Below, piece by piece: positions 10,709 through 20,589 of a stretch of 64,000 nucleotides of DNA. Within the stretch, counting starts at the first letter, position 1. Each line of letters starts with the position of its first letter. This stretch comes from Tetracentron sinense. Lineage: Eukaryota; Streptophyta; Magnoliopsida; Trochodendrales; Trochodendraceae. The notes beneath the pieces are model-generated. The model had not been told where the DNA came from and ran no database searches. It saw only the letters and a program-made list of their open reading frames with translations. Position numbers and translations under genes: made by a program. The stretch lies in assembly GCA_015143295.1 (NCBI GenBank), contig CM026553.1, forward strand, positions 2,503,912 to 2,567,911. The letters run 5' to 3'.

Positions 10709-10999
10709 TATACAAGTTAAGAACAAGTCAAGACATGAAATACAAGACAAGACAAGACAGACACGCATGCATGATTTTCTTAAGCAAGACCGAGACATTA
10801 AAAGGGTTTCCCAACATGGGTTTTACCAAGGTTTTCACATTCATGCACACATGTCAAGATATTGATATTGTTTCATGTTCAATACTATTTATCTCATGCT
10901 GCTAGTATTGCTTTAATTGATATTTCGTATCGTGTTCATTGTTGTTATGCTTTCGTTATTGCTATGGTTAGCTAGTAGCTTGTACTCACTGGGTATTCC

Positions 11000-11158
11000 A
11001 TGCTTAGACGTACTTTTATGTCGGCAGGTTCCGTGGATGTCCTCAACCCCGAGCCTTGGATCGAGGAAGAGTACGTAGAGGAGATGGAGCCACCTATCCC
11101 GTTGCAGTCCCAGAAGGATAGGGATTTGGATGTGTGGCCGTATCTCGACTACAGTTGA
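11000..11158 (+). CDS. LTR acidic micro-ORF (52 aa), E1 3' LTR
   Basis: Second copy of the 1179-1337 ORF, the same length, open from the loop ATG to TGA. Core NPEPWIEEEYVEEMEPP, tail RDLDVWPYLDYS. It has no frameshift or stop although the neighbouring E1 pol frames have many. Function unknown. Confidence 0.5.
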   Translation: MLRRTFMSAGSVDVLNPEPWIEEEYVEEMEPPIPLQSQKDRDLDVWPYLDYS

Positions 11159-11445
11159 GAGGAGAGTACGAGAGAGTTCTTTGTGTACATTTTGATATTT
11201 TGATAGATGGGCCTGTCCACCTTTGACTTATTATGTTATGTAACTTTAACTTGGCATACTAGTTTGAGTTTTAAAAGAAAAGAAAAGTTAGTTCCCGTTT
11301 CCGCAGTCATGATATAGCTTTCGCACTCTGATTATCATTGTATTATATCATGTTTAGCCCTGTTCATTACAGGATGGTTTGGCAGGTACGTGCAGTCACC
11401 TCTATAGTATCCCTTAACTCCTAAGGGGTATTTTGGGGCACGACA

Positions 11446-12410
11446 TCTTGCCTTACCGAACTACGTTCAATTCAAATCAACTAGCTGCGCTGTACATCAA
11501 AGAAGTAATTTGGTTGAACGGAGTGCCAGTGAGCATTGTGTCGGACAAGGATCCTCGATTTACTTCTAGGTTTTGGAAGAACTTCCAGAGCGCTATGTGT
11601 TCTCGGTTGGACTTCAACACAGCTTTCCATCCACAGACTGATGGGCAAACTGAAAGGAAATAAGGTGATAGAGGATATACTCAAAGCCTATATGTTGGAT
11701 TTGAAAGGAAGTTGGGAAGATTATTTACCTTTGGTTGAGTTCGGGTATAACAATAGTTATCAGGCGAGCATCCAAATGACACCTTTCGAGACTTTATACG
11801 GGCGAAGTTGCAGATCTCCCTTATATTGGGATGAAGTCGGAGAAAGGAAAGTATTGGGTCCAGAGTTGATTGAGCGGACTGCGGACAGGGTCAAGCTTAT
11901 CTGAGAAAGGTTGAAGGCCGCGCAGAATCGAAAGAAGAGCTATGCCGACACCCATAGGTAGGATCTTGAATTCTTTGTTGGCGATTTGGTGTTTGTCAAG
12001 ATTTCACCGACCAAGGGTGTGATGAGATTTAGGAAGAGAGGCAAGCTTAGCCTGAGATATGTGGGTCCGTTCGAGATTATCACTAGAGTCGGTGAGGTGG
12101 CTTACTATGTTGCCTTACCCGCTCATATGGCAGTGGTCCACAATGTGTTCCATGTCTCTATGCTCCCAAAGTATATCCCGGATCCTTCCCATGTCATCGA
12201 GTCTGATCCGGTAAAGATTCGAGAGGACCTCACTCTAGTTGAGCAACCGGTGTAGATCTTGGACAGGCGAGATCAAGTCTTGCGCAACAAAATCATTCCG
12301 TTAGTCCTTGTAAGATGGCAACACCATTCGAGGGAAGAAGCTACTTGGGAGCATGAGATCGAAGTAAAGGAAAAATATCCCCAACTGTTTGTTCAGAGCT
12401 TGGGCATTCC
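11446..12410 (+). pseudogene. pol: E0 pol fragment: integrase core to chromodomain-like tail
   Basis: The 5' part is left of the window because E1 inserted here. Visible: [32 protein letters not shown] (second catalytic Asp); DGQTERK with a frameshift at about 11660; VIEDILKAYMLD (catalytic Glu); WDEVGERKVLGPELIE; KGVMRFRKRGKLSLRYVGPF; and the tail EEATWEHEIEVKEKYPQLFV. Stops at 11902, 11959 and 12253. It belongs to the same chromovirus group as E1 and is the older host of E1. Confidence 0.92.
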
Positions 12411-12464
12411 CTTTTGTATTTTGTACATGTATGTATTATCCAAATTTCTAGGATGAAATGTTTG

Positions 12465-12478
12465 TAAGGGAGGGAGAA
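12465..12478 (+). promoter_or_regulatory. E0 polypurine tract
   Basis: TAAGGGAGGGAGAA directly before the E0 3' LTR. Confidence 0.85.
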
Positions 12479-12698
12479 TGTAGCGCCCCGGAACGGTTTG
12501 TACCTAATGAAGAGTGTTCTTGTAGTCAATTCGTCTTTCACGTTGTCCAATTAATAAATAAAGAAGAATTTGAAAATTCTAAAATGCTGAAAATGTGCCC
12601 CTTCGAATGATGAATCCAACGCAAGTTGAATCGTCAAAATCCGACGAACGAGTCAAAAGTTATGCCCGAAACAGTAAAATGGGAAAATTTGCAGAACA

Positions 12699-12841
12699 CC
12701 GATGGCCTGGTCCAAATTAGCGATCGATCGGTCCAAAACCGATTGATCGGTATCTGTTAACCAGTCAAAAGTTTTGTATGGGGAAAAATTCTAGAGAGGG
12801 TGTTTTTAACCGATCGATCGGTAAGCCACCGATCGCTCAGT
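12699..12841 (+). repeat. GATCGATC palindrome array in E0 U3
   Basis: Five motifs (for example GCGATCGATCGGTCC, ACCGATCGATCGGTAAG) split by the CCAGTC...GTATGGGGAAAAATTC spacer. The array ends about 60 bp before the TATA box. Confidence 0.88.
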
Positions 12842-12900
12842 CTTTCGCGTTTTTGTAGAATTCATTAAGGTTTAAATGAGTCTTTGATCACCCTATTTTT

Positions 12901-12909
12901 CTATAAAAG
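12901..12909 (+). promoter_or_regulatory. E0 LTR TATA box
   Basis: CTATAAAAG after a T-rich run, about 423 bp into the LTR. Transcription would start near 12930, leaving a leader exon of about 150 bp before the splice donor at 13079/13080. Confidence 0.65.
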
Positions 12910-13601
12910 CCCCAACTCGTGGGTGAGGGTTTCATAAATCCTCAAAGATTATATTTGGGAGATTTAGAGAAGGGAGAGAAGGGAAGAACTAAGGTTTTGC
13001 TCAAGACCCATTACAAGCAAGGATCTTCTCCACAAGGATTGGATCTCATCTCCCCACAAGTTATTCTCCAAATTCTAAGGTTAGTACACCCTCCTAGTTA
13101 AGCTTAGCAATAACCTAGGTTTTCCCTTTAAGCATGCTTGTGTGTTGATTTTGTGTGTTCCCTCTTCTTAATATGCATAAATTTCCCTAAAGGAACAAGA
13201 TAAATTAAATGGTTGTGAATGTATGGGATATGGATGCTGGAGGCGCTTGGATGCCATGTGGATGTGATGATTGTTTTGTAATGAAAATGGTGGAAGGGCA
13301 ATGTATCCATAATGCACATACATGAGGTGTTTGATGAAATGCTTGATTGGAAAATACAAGTTAAAGGTTAAAAGAGTTATTGCATATCATATGGTTGGTA
13401 AAATGTATGAACGAAATAAAGACACGATTTTAAGGATTCTCCTTGAATTATCAATGTATTATCATGCTTATATATGTTCTATTTAAGATCTCTCATGCTT
13501 ATGGAATTGGTATATGTTATTGTTCCAGCATCCTCATGCCAAGACAATGCTAACAATGCACTAAGCACAAGCACCTATGAAATTGAAAAGGAAAAAGAAT
13601 T

Positions 13602-13932
13602 GTCAAGGAGGTTTGTAGCCCCGGTTAAGGGTGCTAGCGTCTTGCTCATAAGAAAAAGAATTGTCAAGGTGGTTGGTAGCCTTGATTAAGGGTGCTAGCT
13701 TCTTGCTCATAAGAAAGTGAACTGCCAAGGAGGTTGGTAGCCTAGGTTTGTGCGGATGCTAACCTCTAGCTCATCAGAGAATGCTCAAAAGTATTGAAAA
13801 TGTCAAGGGGGTTGGTAGCCCAAGGTGGTGCGGGTGCTAACCCCTGGCTCATAAAAAAGGACTCAAAAGTATTGTACTGTCAAGGAGGTTGGTAGCCCAA
13901 GGTGGTACGGGTGCTAACCTCTATCTCTTAAG
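13602..13932 (+). repeat. Five-unit hairpin-forming array in E0 LTR
   Basis: Five units of TCAAGGAGGTTGGTAGCC...GGGTGCTAACCTC...GCTCATAAG. Units have diverged (GTGCTAGCGTCTTGCTC, ACCTCTATCTCTTAAG), more than in E1. Confidence 0.9.
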
Positions 13933-14131
13933 AAAGATTTAAAGGAAAACTCATAAGGACTCATATGACTCACAGGCTTGTCTCGGTTTTCATGAGAATT
14001 ATGCTTTGATAAATGTTTATGTATGATGTTGTTCAAATAATTAAGGACTGTATTCTTTCCAGCACTTGCATATGATGTTTTGTTCGTTATTACTATTGTT
14101 TAGCTAGGAGCTTGTACTCAATGAGTATTCC

Positions 14132-14284
14132 ATGCTCAGCCGTAATTTTATATCAGTAGGTACACGGGTCCCCTTTGACATTTGTGCCCCGGGTCCTTGG
14201 GTTGAGGAGGACTACGACGAGGAAGAACCATATGTGGATTCGGAGGTTGAGCCTCAGGCTGAGGCAAGGGACTTAGACCATTGA
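14132..14284 (+). CDS. LTR acidic micro-ORF (50 aa), E0
   Basis: Open from the H1-loop ATG to TGA. Core PFDICAPGPWVEEDYDEEEP, then DSEVEPQAEARDLDH. The TGA replaces the Trp codon found in S2 (DLDHWPHGGDY), and the frame continues PHGGG beyond it, so the original end was eight codons further. The splice acceptor has decayed to ATCAGTAG. Function unknown. Confidence 0.45.
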   Translation: MLSRNFISVGTRVPFDICAPGPWVEEDYDEEEPYVDSEVEPQAEARDLDH

Positions 14285-14597
14285 CCCCATGGGGGTGGCT
14301 ACAGAGAGAGAGAGAGAGTTACATTTTTATATTTTGATAGGTGGGCATGTCAACCTTTACATGTCATATTTTGTATAAACTTGGAATACTTGTTAAGGTT
14401 ATAGAAGAAAAGAAAAAGTTGGTTGTACTTCTGCAATATTTTAGCTTACGCGCTCTGTATTATATTTCTATTAGAATATGTTATTCATTGTTCATTACAG
14501 GATGATTTGCCAGGTTAAGTATAATCACACCTAAAGTATCCCTAAACTCCTAAGGGGTATTTTGGGGCGCGACATAGATACACAACAATAACTGTAA

Positions 14598-14615
14598 AGG
14601 TGGACATGCCCACCT
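14598..14615 (-). promoter_or_regulatory. Hairpin H2 of R1
   Basis: On the minus strand AGGTGG-GCATGT-CCACCT, a six-pair stem with hexaloop GCATGT, about 37 bases after the ORF end. Confidence 0.55.
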
Positions 14616-14652
14616 ATCAAAATACAAAAATAAACTCTCGTAATCACTCAGC

Positions 14653-14793
14653 TCAACAGTAAGCTAGATACGGCCACACATCTAGATCTCTATCCGCCTA
14701 CGTCTGCATCAGGATAGGCGACTCTCTCTCCTCGACATATTCCTCTTCAACCCAAGGCTCGGGGTCGAAGGTACCCTCTAGACCTGACAACAT
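14653..14793 (-). pseudogene. LTR acidic micro-ORF, R1, one stop
   Basis: 47 codons with one internal TAG. The part before the stop has FDPEPWVEEEYVEERESP; the part after has ADRDLDVWPYLAYC. It is closest to the E1 and D copies. The loop ATG is mutated to ATA, leaving the ATG before TCAGGT. Confidence 0.5.
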
Positions 14794-15219
14794 GAAAGTA
14801 CGGCTGAGTATGGAATACTCAGCGAGTAGAAGCTACTACCTAACAATAGTAATAACAACACAATAGAAACAACGGGATATAATTCATCACATCAATTTAA
14901 AACAATTATAACAACATATGACATTCATAGTATCAAAGTTAAAGCAATGTAATAATCATGACATGCATGAGTGAATGCGAAAACTCTGATAAAACTCATA
15001 CTTTAAAGGTCATGTCTTGTTCTTGAAAGTAGTCTTTCGTATTTTCTTCAAAACTTGCTTATCGTGTTAAAACTTGTTCTTGTTTCGTGGGAATCACATG
15101 TATCTTATCTTGCTTGGAATCACTTGTCTTGCTTGCCATGACTTGACTTGTATACTTGTGAGCTAGATTTTAGTGCCCTTGTAGTGACTTGTGAGCCGGG
15201 AATGTAAATTCCCTTCAGC

Positions 15220-15480
15220 AAATATATATATATAGAAAAGGGGTACACCAACATCCTTGATCGGTCCCTTGTCCGGTTTGATCAAATTGTTTTCTTGTGA
15301 TCAAGGTATGACATATCTTGCGATATTTCCTACCTTTGACCGGCCCGATGTCTGGCATTATCAACTTGTTTTCTTATGAACCAGGTGTGACATATCCGGG
15401 GCATATGCCCTACCCTTGACCGGTCTGATGTCCAGCTTGTGAGCCAGGTATGACATATCATGTAAACCTGTTCCAACTCA
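15220..15480 (-). repeat. Tandem array in R1 LTR
   Basis: Three to four units of about 70 bp contain TGACCGG(C/T)C(C/T)GATGTC and GAGCCAGGTATGACATAT. The same unit occurs in the D LTR at 48240-48440. It lies in the predicted LTR intron. Confidence 0.75.
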
Positions 15481-15767
15481 AATGTTCTTCATTCCTACCC
15501 CCTGATTCATATGAAATGTAAGTTAACTCAAACATGTATCTCATTCTATCATACTAGCTACCCAGAAATGTAGTAAATGGGTTTAACCGTTTCAGCAATG
15601 GAGTATGACAGTAAGTGGCATACTAGCTACTCAGAAAATCAAATCAAAAAGCCCAAAGTTTTCGGGATCGAAAAAACAATTTATAAAACGGATGATTTCA
15701 AGAATAGAAAAAAAGAAATATTATAAAATTTTATTAAGTTACTAGATTTGAAGTTCTCACCTTCAGA

Positions 15768-16014
15768 GATCACAGAGATGTGAACTGCAGCAACTGGGGC
15801 GAGGACGTGAGAGGCGAGGCCGTGAGAGGTGAGAGATGGCGATTGGCGATGACATTTTGTTAAGAGACGAAGAAGAGAGGGTGTTAGGGTTTAGGGGTGG
15901 TGAGGAAGAGGGGAAACATGGTTTCAAGTTTAATGGAATACGAAGAGGTCAAGAGACGAAGGAGATGAGTTAGGGTTAGGGTTGCTGAACGGATGAGGCC
16001 TTCTCCACTTCTCC
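15768..16014 (-). other. Possible R1 leader exon
   Basis: On the minus strand this C/T-rich stretch holds AACCCTAACCCTAAC, several short ATG frames and ends at CTGAAG|GTGAGAAC, a strong donor. It is unlike the leader exons of the other LTRs and could be captured host sequence. No long ORF. Confidence 0.35.
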
Positions 16015-16017
16015 TTA

Positions 16018-16420
16018 GAGCATCCTAGAAGCCTCACCAAATTTTACTCACCAAAATAGCCAAAACTCACTTTTTTCTATTTTGGCTATCCACTTTTTTA
16101 AAACACTCCCAGCAGGCTCACCAATTTAACAAAAAAAGAAGGGAGAGAGAAACATAATTTTATTATTTGTGTGGGAAAAAAATAAAGGAAGGGAGAGAGA
16201 AAGAAACATTATTTTATTATTTGTGTGGGACCACAAAAAGGAAGGCAGAGAGAAATATTTGGTTTGGTGAGTGTACAGTACTCACCAAACTTGGTGAGTA
16301 CTGTACACTCACCAAACCAAAATGTTTATTTTGAAGCGGGAGACCCTTTTTGCAATTTTTAGTGTTTTGGCTCATCAAAATAACCAAAAATTTATTTTGG
16401 TGAGGCTGCTTGGAATACTC
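16018..16420. mobile_element. Tourist-like MITE, TSD TTA
   Basis: 403 bp with inverted ends GAGCATCCTAGA-AGCCTCACCAAA and (reverse) GAGTATTCCAAGCAGCCTCACCAAA, flanked by TTA (16015-16017 and 16421-16423). TTA duplications and ends of this kind fit PIF/Harbinger-derived MITEs. Inside are a duplicated GAGAGAGAAACAT...TTGTGTGGGA block and a 31-bp perfect palindrome (arms 16258-16288 and 16291-16321, 2-nt spacer). No coding capacity. Confidence 0.75.
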
Positions 16421-16423
16421 TTA

Positions 16424-16753
16424 GGGTGTTAGGGTTTAATCATTTGGTATATATAGTAAAGCATAATTACCAAAATATCCTCCTATCAAAGAGAAATTAC
16501 GCCTAAAACCTTAAAGGCCTTAAAATCATAAGGGGGCATATTTGGTATTTAAATTGATGTATACTCATTGTAAACGATTCGGATACTTGGCGGAACGGAT
16601 AGTGGTCTATCCGTATCCGCTCCATTTATAAACGGATTTCCTTACTGGATATACGAATACGATCCGCCGGATACCTAATCGGATAAATATCTGCTTAAAC
16701 GGATACGGATACGGATTGGATCCGGATAAAAATTCGGATAGTTGACAGTCCTA
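16424..16753. other. Gene-free stretch with GGATAC/ATCCG repeats
   Basis: AT-rich left part, then 16575-16745 is rich in GGATACGGAT and ATCCGGAT motifs and ends TTGACAGTCC. I see no gene. It could be U3 of R1 or an independent repeat. Confidence 0.5.
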
Positions 16754-17545
16754 TATATTACTATGGTTTTTTTGAATGATGGGTGAACCTTGTCATTCAA
16801 TATATTACAACAGTTAACTACCCCATATTTAATCAATGGAGAGACTAGAGGTTACATTTCTCCCTCAAGAGGCCTACGACAGGGCGACCCGCTATCCCCC
16901 TATATTTTCATCCTTGCGTCTAATTGCTTCTCTTATCAATTAGCTAAAGCTCAGGCACAGGGTGAGATTTATGGTACTAGAGTCCATATATATGATCATC
17001 CCCATTATCACTCGGCTTATTTGAAATGACAGTATACTCTTTAGTGAAGCCTCTCTCTAGGAAGCAGAAAAAGTGAAGGACATGATAGTAGATTTTAGCC
17101 AAGCTTCAGGGCAGCGGGTCGATTTCCAAAAATCTAGTATCATCTTAAGTAATATCACACCCCATAAGTTTGCCAAAATCATTGCTCGGATGCTCAGATG
17201 CTCAGATGCTCAGAATTAAAATTATGTATGATGTAGGGAAATATTTGGGGCTGCCCTCCACATTTGAGAAATAAAAATTGAAACTCTTAAGGACAAAGTC
17301 CTCGGCAAACTCCAATGCTGGAAAGGAAAATTCCTCAACAAGGCCGGAAGGAAAGTGCTAATTAAGACAATGGTGCAAGCCATTTTAGCCTATGCCATGA
17401 GCTACTTCAAACTCCCTCAGAAAATATGCAAGGACATCAATTCCATGGTGGCTAAATTTTGATGGGGAAAGGACAATAATCAGCGGAATATTCATTGGAT
17501 CAGTTGGGATACCATGTGCACTAATAAGGCATTAGGGGGTGATTG
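16754..17545 (+). pseudogene. LINE reverse transcriptase fragment
   Basis: Plant L1-type reverse transcriptase pieces in several frames: NGETRGYISPSRGLRQGDPL (RT block with the RQGDPLSPYIF signature), then EAEKVKDMIVDFSQASGQR, then LGKLQCWKGKFLNKAGRK, and MVAKF-stop-WGKDNNQRNIHW near the end. The catalytic FADD block between them is destroyed. A local GATGCTCA triplication lies at 17190-17212. There is no endonuclease domain and no poly(A) tail, so this is an internal relic. 17546-17689 shows nothing recognisable. Confidence 0.88.
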
Positions 17546-17689
17546 TGATGTCGCTCAAAGATATGCAGTACTTTATAGTGCAATAAAGGAATTGTCGATC
17601 CATAGAGAGTAGTGAAAATAAGAACAATAGTAGAGAAATGAGTTTGTAGAATTTTTGGTAGAGAAAGTTAAATTAATTAAGGAAGAATA

Positions 17690-18283
17690 TGTCATGCCCG
17701 AAAATACCACCTAGGAGTTATGATACTTTGACAATGTGACGTATAATTCAAACCATCCTACATGATGTATACAAGGCTTGAAAAATAGTGAACCTGAAAA
17801 TTTCTTTCTACTATGTATAGTATTCCAAGTACACCCATACAATATCTGAAATGTAAAATAAGACATATACATAAGATCCCTAACTTAAGGTACTAACTCA
17901 AACCGATACAAAAATCTCAGTAATGAAAACCCAAAATACATCTCTCCCTCTCATCCACTCATCAATGGAGACATTTGTCAAGGTCCCTCTTGGCCTCCAG
18001 ACAACTGCCTACTAGTTCCTCTTCATATACCTCTTCGAACCATGGTTCCAGAGCACATGTCTACTTGTGTACCTGCCGAAGTAACAATTTGGCTGAGCAT
18101 GGAATACTCAACGTATACAAAGTACTAGCTAACCATGTTCTGAATATCATATTAGTATGCTTGCATATATGTAGAATAAGACATTTCAAAACATGAACAA
18201 TACTAAAATCAGAGTGCGGAAGCTATAATTCTTTTCAATACCTATCATGTGCCTACCTTTTTTGAATTCATACTTACATCCAT
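17690..18283 (-). mobile_element. E4 LTR, segment 1 of 3
   Basis: The LTR of reverse element E4 begins TGTCATGCCCGAAAATACC, with left flank gaata. E3 is inserted after 18283. The other parts are 33400-34150 and 44382-46047; together they make about 3.0 kb. H1 is recognisable near 18083-18115, with a G-U pair in the stem. A decayed acidic ORF is present. Confidence 0.85.
17962..18079 (-). pseudogene. LTR acidic micro-ORF, E4, frameshifted
   Basis: After CGGCAGGT the frame reads toward VDMC, then a one-base shift gives EPWFEEVYEEEL and later KRDLDK before TGA. The PW-EE core and RDLD tail place it in the same family. Confidence 0.45.
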
Positions 18284-18494
18284 TGTCGCGACCCAAAACC
18301 ACCCTAGGAGTTAGAGTGAACTTTAGATGACTAATCATGACTTGCTTGACAACCAACCTGCAAAACCCACAGAGCATATACAATAGAGGACAGTATAACG
18401 GAAACATAACCATAAAGCATAGCGGAAGTCTAACAACCTCTAAGTATATACACATGGCCCATGTTTAATACAAAGAAATCAAAACAAAGAAAGT

Positions 18495-18508
18495 GCGGAC
18501 ATGCCCGC
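18495..18508 (-). promoter_or_regulatory. Hairpin H2 of E3 3' LTR
   Basis: On the minus strand GCGG-GCATGT-CCGC. Stem as in S1, loop as in R1. The 5' LTR copy is at 31400-31413. Confidence 0.55.
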
Positions 18509-18572
18509 CAAAATACATGGATATAATCACTCATGCTCACCCACAGCTAATCCACTCAGAATCTAACACCAC

Positions 18573-18692
18573 CTACTGATAACCCTCTACGGGAGGTTCC
18601 TCCAAAGGCTCCTCGACGTACTCCTCTTCCACCCATGGACCAGGAGCACAAACATCAAATGGAGCAGCAGCTCCCTCAGAACCTGCCGACAT
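18573..18692 (-). CDS. LTR acidic micro-ORF (39 aa), E3 3' LTR
   Basis: ATG-TCG-GCA-GGT start, then EGAAAPFDVCAPGPWVEEEY, EEPLEEPPVEGYQ and TAG. It is intact and matches the S1 ORF with substitutions only. The E3 gag and pol are broken but both LTR copies of this ORF are open. Function unknown. Confidence 0.5.
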   Translation of the reverse strand: MSAGSEGAAAPFDVCAPGPWVEEEYVEEPLEEPPVEGYQ

Positions 18693-19044
18693 AAGAAGTA
18701 CGGCTGAGCATGGAATACTCAGCGGGTACCAAATACTAACCAATAGTCATAGCATACATAAATCAGAAGCAATTCATATATGTTAGAAGGAAACAATTCA
18801 TATCATACAAGGATGCAAAGTAATTTATAATCATGCTTGTATTTCGTAGAAAGCCGATGAAACCTCTTGAAAACATCGTGCACTTGACTTGGCTTGAAAT
18901 ATCTTTTCGTACTTGAAAGCTTGTCGTGTTTGTCTTGCTTGATCTTGTCGAGCGTGTCGTACGTGTCATGTCATGCGTGCTTGCTTGTGATCATGTAACT
19001 TGTGAGATACACTTGTGAGATATCCTTGTGAGATGCGCTTGAGA

Positions 19045-19190
19045 GATGCCTTGAGAGGGAAGGGAGACCCTTCTTTATGCAATGCACTTGAGAGGGAAGG
19101 GAGACCCTTCTTCATGATATGTATGTACTTGCGAGGGAAGGGAGGCCCTTCTTCATTATATGCACTTGTGAGTGAGGGGAGACCCCTCGT
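19045..19190 (-). repeat. GAAGGG hairpin array in E3 3' LTR
   Basis: Four units of GAAGGGAGACCCTTC type with about 39-bp spacing, inside the predicted LTR intron. Orthologous to the S1 array but more regular. Confidence 0.9.
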
Positions 19191-20092
19191 GGAATGTTGG
19201 TTCTTGTTTCCTTGTGAAATGCGAGGTAAAACATATTGTAGGATATGTCCCACCTCTAACCATGTTCTTGAAAACCTCGGTAAATCATGTCATGCATGCG
19301 TGCTCGTGAGGTCGTGCGCATACTTGCATTTGGAATTAAATATGGCATTTGAGTAATTCATAACACATAACATCAATGATTTGAGCAATTTAGTATTCAT
19401 ATCATTTAGGGAAAGCGAACAATCACACTATCATGACCCTAGCAATTTCCATAAACCTTAAACATGAAATTTATTAATTTATTATTCATTTCATTCATCT
19501 TGGCATTTCATCAAACATGGTGTGTTCGTTATTGATTTACCCTACAACATGCTTTTCTAGATGGGTTTTACTCAAATCATGCATGTATGTTCATTATTGG
19601 AACAATGCCCTCCCCATTTTAATCATCACAACACAACCATTGGCATCCAATCGCCCATTCCATCTCCATTCACCATTCACAACCATCCATCTCATAGCAC
19701 GTGTAAATAAAGGAAAATAAAGAGAAATAAAGGGAAAAGAGGAACTATAACTAGGAGGGTAGCAAGAAGTACCGACCTTGACAAATGGGGGAATAAATCC
19801 TCCACCAAAACGCACGTGAGTTGCTGCCCTAGCTTGAGGAGAGTGCCCCACACGAGCTTGAGCCGAGATCTTGAAGAAAATGGACTTGAGGTGAGTGTGG
19901 GTTCACAACCCTTTGATTTCTCCTCCAAAAATCAAACCCTAGGTTAGGGATCGCCTTCTTCTCCTCTCCTTAGCTCTCAATCTTCTAAGTATTGTAAATA
20001 AGCCCTAAAGGCTCGGGCAAGACTCTTAAGGTAAGAGTAAACCGCCCAAAAGACTAAAACACCCTTACTAAATTTTCTGCAAAAACGCGAGT

Positions 20093-20276
20093 ACCGAGCG
20101 ATCGGTGTTAATGACCGATCGATCGGTTGCCTACCGAGCGATCGGTGTGTTGACCGATCTCTCGACCAAAAATCAACTCTCTGGAAAATTTCCCCATACA
20201 AAAATCTTGACCAGTCGATAGCTACCGATTGATCGGTTTTGGACCGATCGATCGCTCTATGGACCGAGCGATCGGT
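20093..20276 (-). repeat. GATCGATC palindrome array in E3 3' U3
   Basis: Seven palindromic motifs such as ACCGAGCGATCGGT and ACCGATCGATCGGT around the spacer at 20177-20222 (CTCTCTGGAAAATTTCCCC, CCAGTCGATAGC). It lies upstream of the inferred transcription start on the minus strand. Confidence 0.93.
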
Positions 20277-20488
20277 TGCCTGCAAGTCCAGACTGTTTTG
20301 GCCATAACTTTTGACTCGTTCGTCTGATTTTGACGATTTAACTTGCGTTAGGTTCGCACTTCGAAAACGAACATTTCTGATGTTTCAAAATTTTCAATTT
20401 CTTCCTTATTTATTAATTATACCACTTTAAAGGCAAAATGGCTATGAAAGTGTCATGCATTAAATGTGAAAAAGTCCGGGGCTCTACA

Positions 20489-20589
20489 TCCTCCCCCCCT
20501 TACAAAAATTTCGTCCTCGAAATTTAGACGCTACTCGCATTACAAACCCAAAAGAAAATTACAAGTCATGTACAAACTTATGCAAAAAC
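20489..20589 (-). promoter_or_regulatory. E3 polypurine tract and pol 3' untranslated stretch
   Basis: TCCTCCCCCCCTTACAAAAA (minus strand AAGGGGGGGAGGA) adjoins the 3' LTR and precedes TTTCGTCCTCGAAATTT, the conserved sequence seen at the end of other elements here. Confidence 0.88.

Larger units (their letters stand above)
9078..11445 (+). mobile_element. E1 3' LTR, full length
   Basis: 2368 bp from TGTAGCTCCCC to GGCACGACA. It matches the partial 5' LTR over its last 1.6 kb, with scattered substitutions. A TATA-like CCTATAAGGG lies at 9535. The predicted intron runs 9870-11027. H1 (10982-11013) is weakened by changes in the right arm, and H2 (11205-11222) has one mismatch. The next base starts E0 integrase sequence, so E1 is inserted in E0; the E0-side duplication would be tcttg (11446-11450), with the partner outside the window. 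Confidence 0.95.
12479..14574 (+). mobile_element. E0 3' LTR
   Basis: 2096 bp from TGTAGCGCCCCGG to GGGGCGCGACA. Order: palindrome array, TATA box, purine-rich leader exon, splice donor (intron 13080-14159), five-unit repeat array, H1 (about 14114-14145), acidic ORF, a GA microsatellite (14311-14327) and H2 (14339-14356, one mismatch). The flank at 14575 is the interior of another LTR (R1), so E0 inserted there. The 5' LTR lies outside the window. Confidence 0.94.
14575..16560 (-). mobile_element. R1: reverse gypsy LTR remnant, right end uncertain
   Basis: The left end is cut by E0. On the minus strand it carries, in LTR order, a TATATA element near 16450, a possible leader exon, splice donor CTGAAG|GTGAGAAC (near 15768), a repeat array, H1 (14798-14829), the acidic ORF and a perfect H2 (14598-14615). 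It resembles the D LTR. The MITE sits between TATA and exon. I could not see the TG end; the GGATACGGAT-rich tract at 16560-16745 may be its U3. Confidence 0.7.
18284..20488 (-). mobile_element. E3 3' LTR
   Basis: 2205 bp; on the minus strand TGTAGAGCCCCGG to GGGTCGCGACA. It pairs with the 5' LTR at 31188-33394. I count by eye about 35-40 differences, so about 98% identity. The E3 flanks are tccat (18279-18283) and tcctt (33395-33399), a 5-bp duplication with one change. Contents: GATCGATC array, predicted intron 18683-19776, hairpin array, H1 (18698-18729), acidic ORF, H2. Confidence 0.96.

Noticed and set aside
12919..13101. Open frame VGEGFINPQ in E0 and similar frames in E4 (45091-45309) and D (49101-49316)
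   Set aside because: They lie in the purine-rich LTR leader exon; the similarity is at the DNA level and frames are not shared to the end.
18966..19356. Frames with KGLPSL or EGRPFF repeats on both strands, also at 31871-32261 and 7766-8106
   Set aside because: They are readings of the GAAGGG/CCCTTC hairpin array.
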